Shown here one piece after another: positions 60,710-64,000 of a stretch of 64,000 nucleotides of DNA (positions within the stretch are counted from its first letter, which is position 1; every line of letters starts with the position of its first letter). The notes below the pieces were generated by a model that had not been told where the DNA came from, did not search any database, and was given only the letters and a program-made list of their open reading frames with translations. Location: NCBI RefSeq assembly GCF_022023855.1, contig NZ_CP059452.1, positions 551,501 through 615,500 of the forward strand, in the 5' to 3' direction. The position numbers and the translations under genes were made by a program. Origin of the DNA: Azospirillum brasilense (GTDB lineage: Bacteria > Pseudomonadota > Alphaproteobacteria > Azospirillales > Azospirillaceae).

Positions 60710-60730
60710 CATTGGACAATTTGTCCAATG
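60710..60730. promoter_or_regulatory. Perfect inverted repeat in the cyoA-MFS divergent promoter region
   Basis: CATTGGACA, spacer ATT, TGTCCAATG: a perfect 9-bp inverted repeat 70 bases upstream of cyoA. A dimeric regulator site is likely; the regulator is unknown. Confidence 0.5.
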
Positions 60731-60751
60731 CGCCGCGATTCCGCGCAGCCA

Positions 60752-60765
60752 TTGACGCACATCAA
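60752..60765. promoter_or_regulatory. FNR/FixK-type box between cyoA and the MFS gene
   Basis: TTGACGCACATCAA matches the FNR/FixK consensus TTGAT-N4-ATCAA at nine of ten positions. It lies 112 bases upstream of cyoA and 86 bases upstream of the MFS gene, so it could control either. A FixK-like protein is encoded at 40906. Confidence 0.5.
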
Positions 60766-60850
60766 GGCAATGCGTCCATGGGCGTGGCAGAATGCCGTTG
60801 CGGTGCCTATTTAATTCCCTCTGACGCAATTGCCAGACGGTGGGGGGACC

Positions 60851-62158
60851 ATGGGATCATCGACCACGGCGACCGAACGGGACGCAAGGCTGGTCAATGC
60901 CCGCGACCACAGGGTGAATCCCGGTGAAATCGCGATTGGCGTCATCATCGGACGGACGTCCGAATTCTTCGATTTTTTCGTTTACGCCATCGCTTCGGTG
61001 ATCGTCTTCCCGAAGCTGGTCTTTCCCTATCTTGACCCGCTGACCGGAACGTTGTGGTCCTTCGCGATTTTCGCGCTGGCCTTCGTCGCCCGCCCGGTGG
61101 GCAGCATGCTGTTCATGGCCATCGACCGTGCCCACGGGCGCGGCGCCAAGCTGACCCTGTCCCTGTTCCTGCTGGGGACCTCGACGGTCGCCATCGCCTT
61201 CCTGCCGAGCTACGAGCAGATCGGCGCGGCGGCGATCTGGCTGCTGGCGGCGGCCCGCATCGGCCAGGGCCTGGCGCTGGGCGGCGCCTGGGACGGCCTC
61301 GCCTCGCTGCTGGCGCTGAACGCGCCGGAGAACCGCCGCGGCTGGTACGCGATGATTCCGCAGCTTGGCGCCCCCATCGGGCTGATCGTGGCGAGCGCCC
61401 TCTTCGCCTATTTCGCCGGCAACCTGTCGGCTGAGGATTTCTTCAGCTGGGGCTGGCGCTACCCGTTCTTCGTGGCCTTCGCCATCAACGTGGTGGCGCT
61501 GTTCGCGCGGCTGCGCATTGTGGTGACGCCGGAATACACCCACCTGTTCGAAAGCCGCGAGCTTCAGCCGGTCCCGGTGACCGAGATGCTGCGCAACGAG
61601 GGCATGCGCGTCGTGCTGGGCGCCTTCGCCCCGCTGGCCAGCTTCGCGCTGTTCCACATGGTCACCGTCTTCCCGCTGTCCTGGATCTTCCTCTACACGC
61701 AGGACACGCCGGCGGACTTCCTGTTGATCGAGGTGGTCGGGGCCTTCTTCGGTCTGGGGGCCATCATCGCCTCCGGCTGGATCGCCGACCGCATCGGCCG
61801 CCGCACCCTGTTGGGAAGCTGCGCTGCGGCCATCGCGGTGTTCAGCGGCGTGGCGCCCTTGCTGCTGAACGGCGGGCCGCTGGGCGAGTTGGTCTTCATG
61901 ATCGTCGGCTTCGTGATCCTGGGCCTGTCCTTCGGCCAGTCGTCCGGCGTGGTCGCGTCAGGCTTCACCCAGCGCTACCGCTACACCGGCGCGGCCATCA
62001 CCTCGGACCTCGCCTGGCTGTTCGGGGCGGGCTTCGCGCCGCTGGTGGCGCTGGTGCTGTCTGCCAACTACGGCCTGTTCTCGGCCGGCGCCTACCTGCT
62101 GTCGGGTGCGGTCTGCACGTTGCTGGCCCTTTGGCTCAACAAGACGCTGGCGAAGTGA
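60851..62158 (+). CDS. MFS transporter, metabolite:H+ symporter (MHS) type
   Basis: A 435-residue permease with 12 hydrophobic segments. GRTSEFFDFFVYAIASVIVFPKLVFP at the N-terminus and ARPVGSMLFMAIDRAHGRG in the first cytoplasmic loop are typical of the MHS group (KgtP, ProP, ShiA-like), which imports organic acids or betaines with protons. The ATG was chosen because GGGGGGA lies directly upstream; an ATG 21 bases earlier is weaker. It is divergent from cyoA and followed by a strong terminator. The substrate is unknown. Confidence 0.87.
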   Translation: MGSSTTATERDARLVNARDHRVNPGEIAIGVIIGRTSEFFDFFVYAIASVIVFPKLVFPYLDPLTGTLWSFAIFALAFVARPVGSMLFMAIDRAHGRGAKLTLSLFLLGTSTVAIAFLPSYEQIGAAAIWLLAAARIGQGLALGGAWDGLASLLALNAPENRRGWYAMIPQLGAPIGLIVASALFAYFAGNLSAEDFFSWGWRYPFFVAFAINVVALFARLRIVVTPEYTHLFESRELQPVPVTEMLRNEGMRVVLGAFAPLASFALFHMVTVFPLSWIFLYTQDTPADFLLIEVVGAFFGLGAIIASGWIADRIGRRTLLGSCAAAIAVFSGVAPLLLNGGPLGELVFMIVGFVILGLSFGQSSGVVASGFTQRYRYTGAAITSDLAWLFGAGFAPLVALVLSANYGLFSAGAYLLSGAVCTLLALWLNKTLAK

Positions 62159-62173
62159 CCTGAGTAAACGCCG

Positions 62174-62220
62174 GGAACCGGATCAGCCTCACCCTTGCGG
62201 GATGCGGCTGATCCGGTTCC
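62174..62220 (+). terminator. Intrinsic terminator of the MHS-type transporter gene
   Basis: A perfect 15-bp stem, GGAACCGGATCAGCC with GGCTGATCCGGTTCC, followed by GTTTTC on the plus strand, 15 bases after the stop. Confidence 0.75.
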
Positions 62221-62534
62221 GTTTTCTCACACAGAAGGCGCAGGACGACGAGTGGCGCTTGGCCGGGCCCGGCCGTCCACAAATCTTAGAGTTTGTGAGC
62301 CGCCGCACAGCGCCGGCCAGCAGCGCGGTCCGAATGAAAAGCGCGCAGGCTGGCACAAGGCACCCGGGTGCCTTTCATCAGGCCACCAGAGAGATCCCCA
62401 AAATTGCCCACTCGAACGCGCTTCGCTACCCGGCAGCGGTACGCCGTAATCCCGCGCGGCGGCTACCCCCGACTTTAATCGTCGTTAAGAGATCGGCGTG
62501 CATCCTGCCCTTACACACAGATCGGCAGGTCATC
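62221..62534. other. Intergenic region upstream of the small membrane protein
   Basis: No convincing gene. It contains a hairpin at 62278-62297 (CACAAA and TTTGTG) and a perfect 18-base palindrome at 62357-62374 (arms AAGGCACCC and GGGTGCCTT) followed by T-rich sequence, which could end a short transcript. The promoter of the small gene at 62535 is presumably near the AT-rich stretch 62465-62500. Confidence 0.35.
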
Positions 62535-62708
62535 ATGTCCCAGTACAATCCCGCTGTCGGCACCACCGAGACCGCTTCCTTCCCGCTCCCCCTCACCGCT
62601 CCGGCCCCGGCCAAGAAGCTGCGCGGCCTGCCGCTGGTCGCCCTGTGGGGCGGGCTGATCGCCGCTCCCTGGGTCATCCTTTACCAAGCCACCAAGCTGA
62701 TGTTCTGA
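62535..62708 (+). CDS. Small single-span membrane protein
   Basis: A 57-residue protein starting MSQYNPAVGTTETASFPLPL, with one hydrophobic segment (LPLVALWGGLIAAPWVILY) near the C-terminus and a short tail. CAGGT upstream is a modest ribosome site. No family recognised. Convergent with the NAD(P)HX dehydratase gene. Function unknown. Confidence 0.55.
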   Translation: MSQYNPAVGTTETASFPLPLTAPAPAKKLRGLPLVALWGGLIAAPWVILYQATKLMF

Positions 62709-62719
62709 AACCGGCGGTC

Positions 62720-63628
62720 TTAGGCCGACAGCTCGGCCATGATCTCCGGCACCTGAGCCAGCAGCTCGCGGGCCAGGAAGCCCAGCGGGCCGCGGCGGGC
62801 CAGACGGTTGCCCGCCTCGCCATGCAGATGGACTCCCCAGATCGCCGCCTGGGCCGGGTCGGCGCCCCGCGCGGCCAGCCCGGCGATGACGCCCGCCAGC
62901 GTGTCGCCCGATCCAGACGTGGCAAGACCGACATTGCCGCCATCATAGGCCCACATGTGCCCGTCCGGCGTGGCGATGTGGGTGCAGGCGCCCTTCAGCA
63001 CGACGATGACCTTGTGAAGGTCCGCGACGCGGCGGGCGGCGGCGGGCGGGTCGGCCTCCACCTCCTCCCGGCTGACTCCGGACAGGCCGGCCATCTCGCC
63101 GGCGTGCGGCGTGATGATCGTCCGCCCGCCGCGGCGGCACAGCGCTTCGTTGGCATTGTCCAGCCCCATCAGCGCCTCCGCGTCGATGACCAGAACGGGG
63201 CCGCCCTCCCCGTCCAGCCCGCCGATCAGCGCGCCGGTCAGGTCGGCGACCGCAAGCTTGTCCATCATGCCGGGACCGATCAGCACCGCGGTGCAGCGGG
63301 CCGCCCGCTCGCACAGCGTGCCCACGCAGTCAGGGGCGATGCCCCCCTCCGCCGTCTCATGCAGGCCGAGCACCAGGGCCTCCGGCACGGCGAGCCCGAG
63401 ATGCGGGGCCACGCTGCGGCAGGTCGCCATCTGGAGTTTGCCCGCCCCGGCGCGCAGCGCCGCCGTTCCGGCCAGCAGCACGGCGCCCGGCACCTCCACG
63501 CTGCCGCCAATGACCAGCACCCGGCCCCGCCCGTCCTTGTCGGCGCCGTCGCCGGGGTGGGGAAGCGGCATGGAGCGCAGCAGGTCGCGGGTAACCGGAA
63601 TCGAGTCGCTCATCGGAAAATTGCTCAT
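62720..63628 (-). CDS. nnrD: ADP/ATP-dependent NAD(P)H-hydrate dehydratase (NnrD/CARKD)
   Basis: A 302-residue ribokinase-fold enzyme that repairs hydrated NAD(P)H. It shows GRVLVIGGSVEVPGAVLL, LIGPGM, IITPHAGEMAGL, VVLKGACTHIATPDG and the family signature NVGLATSGSGDTLAGVIAGL. Only the dehydratase domain is present, without a fused epimerase domain. The start at the ATG overlapping the phosphatase stop (ATGA) was chosen, although an ATG five codons inside is possible. Confidence 0.92.
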   Translation of the reverse strand: MSNFPMSDSIPVTRDLLRSMPLPHPGDGADKDGRGRVLVIGGSVEVPGAVLLAGTAALRAGAGKLQMATCRSVAPHLGLAVPEALVLGLHETAEGGIAPDCVGTLCERAARCTAVLIGPGMMDKLAVADLTGALIGGLDGEGGPVLVIDAEALMGLDNANEALCRRGGRTIITPHAGEMAGLSGVSREEVEADPPAAARRVADLHKVIVVLKGACTHIATPDGHMWAYDGGNVGLATSGSGDTLAGVIAGLAARGADPAQAAIWGVHLHGEAGNRLARRGPLGFLARELLAQVPEIMAELSA

Positions 63629-64000
63629 CGGACGGCCGCGTTGGCGTCGGGTTCGGCGGTCAGCGGCGCCCCGGCCACCTCCAGCGGGGCGACGAAGTTG
63701 TAACGGCGAAGCTGCATCCGCCCGCTGTGCCCCTGGGCGGGATCGAAGGCGTATTCGGTGACCCCGCAATTCGCAACGTCGCCCTCGCGGTCGATGGCGA
63801 GGATCTGCTCCTCCGTCATGCCCTCCAACAGGTAGCGCAGGCACAGCACGACGACCTGATGGCTGACCACCAGCACGCGCTGCCCGCCATGGTGCAGGCT
63901 GATGGTGTCGAGCGCGCTGCGCAGCCGCAGGATCACATCGCACCAGCTCTCCCCGGCCGGCGGGCGGAAGTAGAACTTGCCGAGGAAGCGGCGGAACTCC
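63625..64000 (-). CDS. Histidine phosphatase family protein, N-terminus cut by window edge
   Basis: The frame enters from the right edge. Visible sequence includes FRRFLGKFYFRPPAGESW, then DVILRLRSALDTI and VLVVSHQVVVLCLRYLLEGM, the C-terminal catalytic His region of phosphoglycerate-mutase-like phosphatases. The N-terminal RHG motif lies outside the window. The stop is coupled to the NAD(P)HX dehydratase gene. The substrate is unknown; a link to nucleotide repair is suggested only by position. Confidence 0.82.
   Translation of the reverse strand, partial: EFRRFLGKFYFRPPAGESWCDVILRLRSALDTISLHHGGQRVLVVSHQVVVLCLRYLLEGMTEEQILAIDREGDVANCGVTEYAFDPAQGHSGRMQLRRYNFVAPLEVAGAPLTAEPDANAAVR

Overview
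The window is GC-rich alphaproteobacterial DNA. Its gene content fits Azospirillum or a close Rhodospirillales relative: napEFDABC, a cyo quinol oxidase next to RegB/RegA and SURF1, a FixK-type regulator, TRAP and dipeptide transporters, and a large exopolysaccharide cluster. The genus is an inference from gene content and codon bias; no rRNA or tRNA gene is present to confirm it.

Region 1 (1-18329) is a Wzx/Wzy-type surface polysaccharide locus. On the minus strand lie a WecG/TagA-type glycosyltransferase cut by the window edge, a CDP-sugar epimerase-like SDR, a WcaJ-like polyprenyl-phosphate sugar transferase and a UDP-glucuronate decarboxylase (UDP-xylose synthase). Divergent on the plus strand lie a Wzc-type chain-length tyrosine kinase, a Gfo/Idh/MocA-SDR fusion, a flippase, two GT4 glycosyltransferases and an O-antigen polymerase/ligase. 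A ParD/ParE pair with a clean operator palindrome follows, then a large beta-helix protein with two xylan-binding-type modules.

Region 2 (18636-33401) is an unassigned catabolic cluster. A LysR regulator is divergent from an M20 deacylase, a dipeptide-type ABC transporter, a ketopantoate reductase-like protein, a carbamoylase/allantoate amidohydrolase-type hydrolase, an acetylpolyamine amidohydrolase-like protein, a ThDP enzyme, a beta-keto acid cleavage enzyme and an EamA transporter. GC-rich hairpins punctuate several of its gaps. Region 3 (33367-40739) holds a LacI regulator divergent from a TRAP operon: binding protein, fused DctQM permease, VOC protein, RuBisCO-like protein and a DUF1537 acid-sugar kinase. 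This resembles the RuBisCO-like/kinase pair of 3-oxo-isoapionate catabolism but has a different gene complement.

Region 4 (40740-47115) is regulatory and housekeeping: a FixK-like regulator, a stand-alone receiver protein, HU, an ECF sigma factor with a membrane anti-sigma factor, a BI-1 family protein and an OxlT-like MFS antiporter. Region 5 (47116-52659) is a low-GC gap with an orphan terminator, followed by napEFDABC.

Region 6 (52660-64000) has a second HU gene whose coding sequence is base-identical to the first, a small hypothetical gene, regA and regB, surf1, cyoDCBA (cyoB carries an apparent one-base frameshift in a G run), a divergent MHS-type MFS transporter with an FNR/FixK box between, a small membrane protein, NAD(P)HX dehydratase and a histidine phosphatase cut by the window edge. 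RegBA, the FixK-like factor, the FNR-type box, the oxidase and the nitrate reductase together suggest a redox-respiratory control module. No CRISPR array, rRNA, tRNA or insertion sequence was seen.
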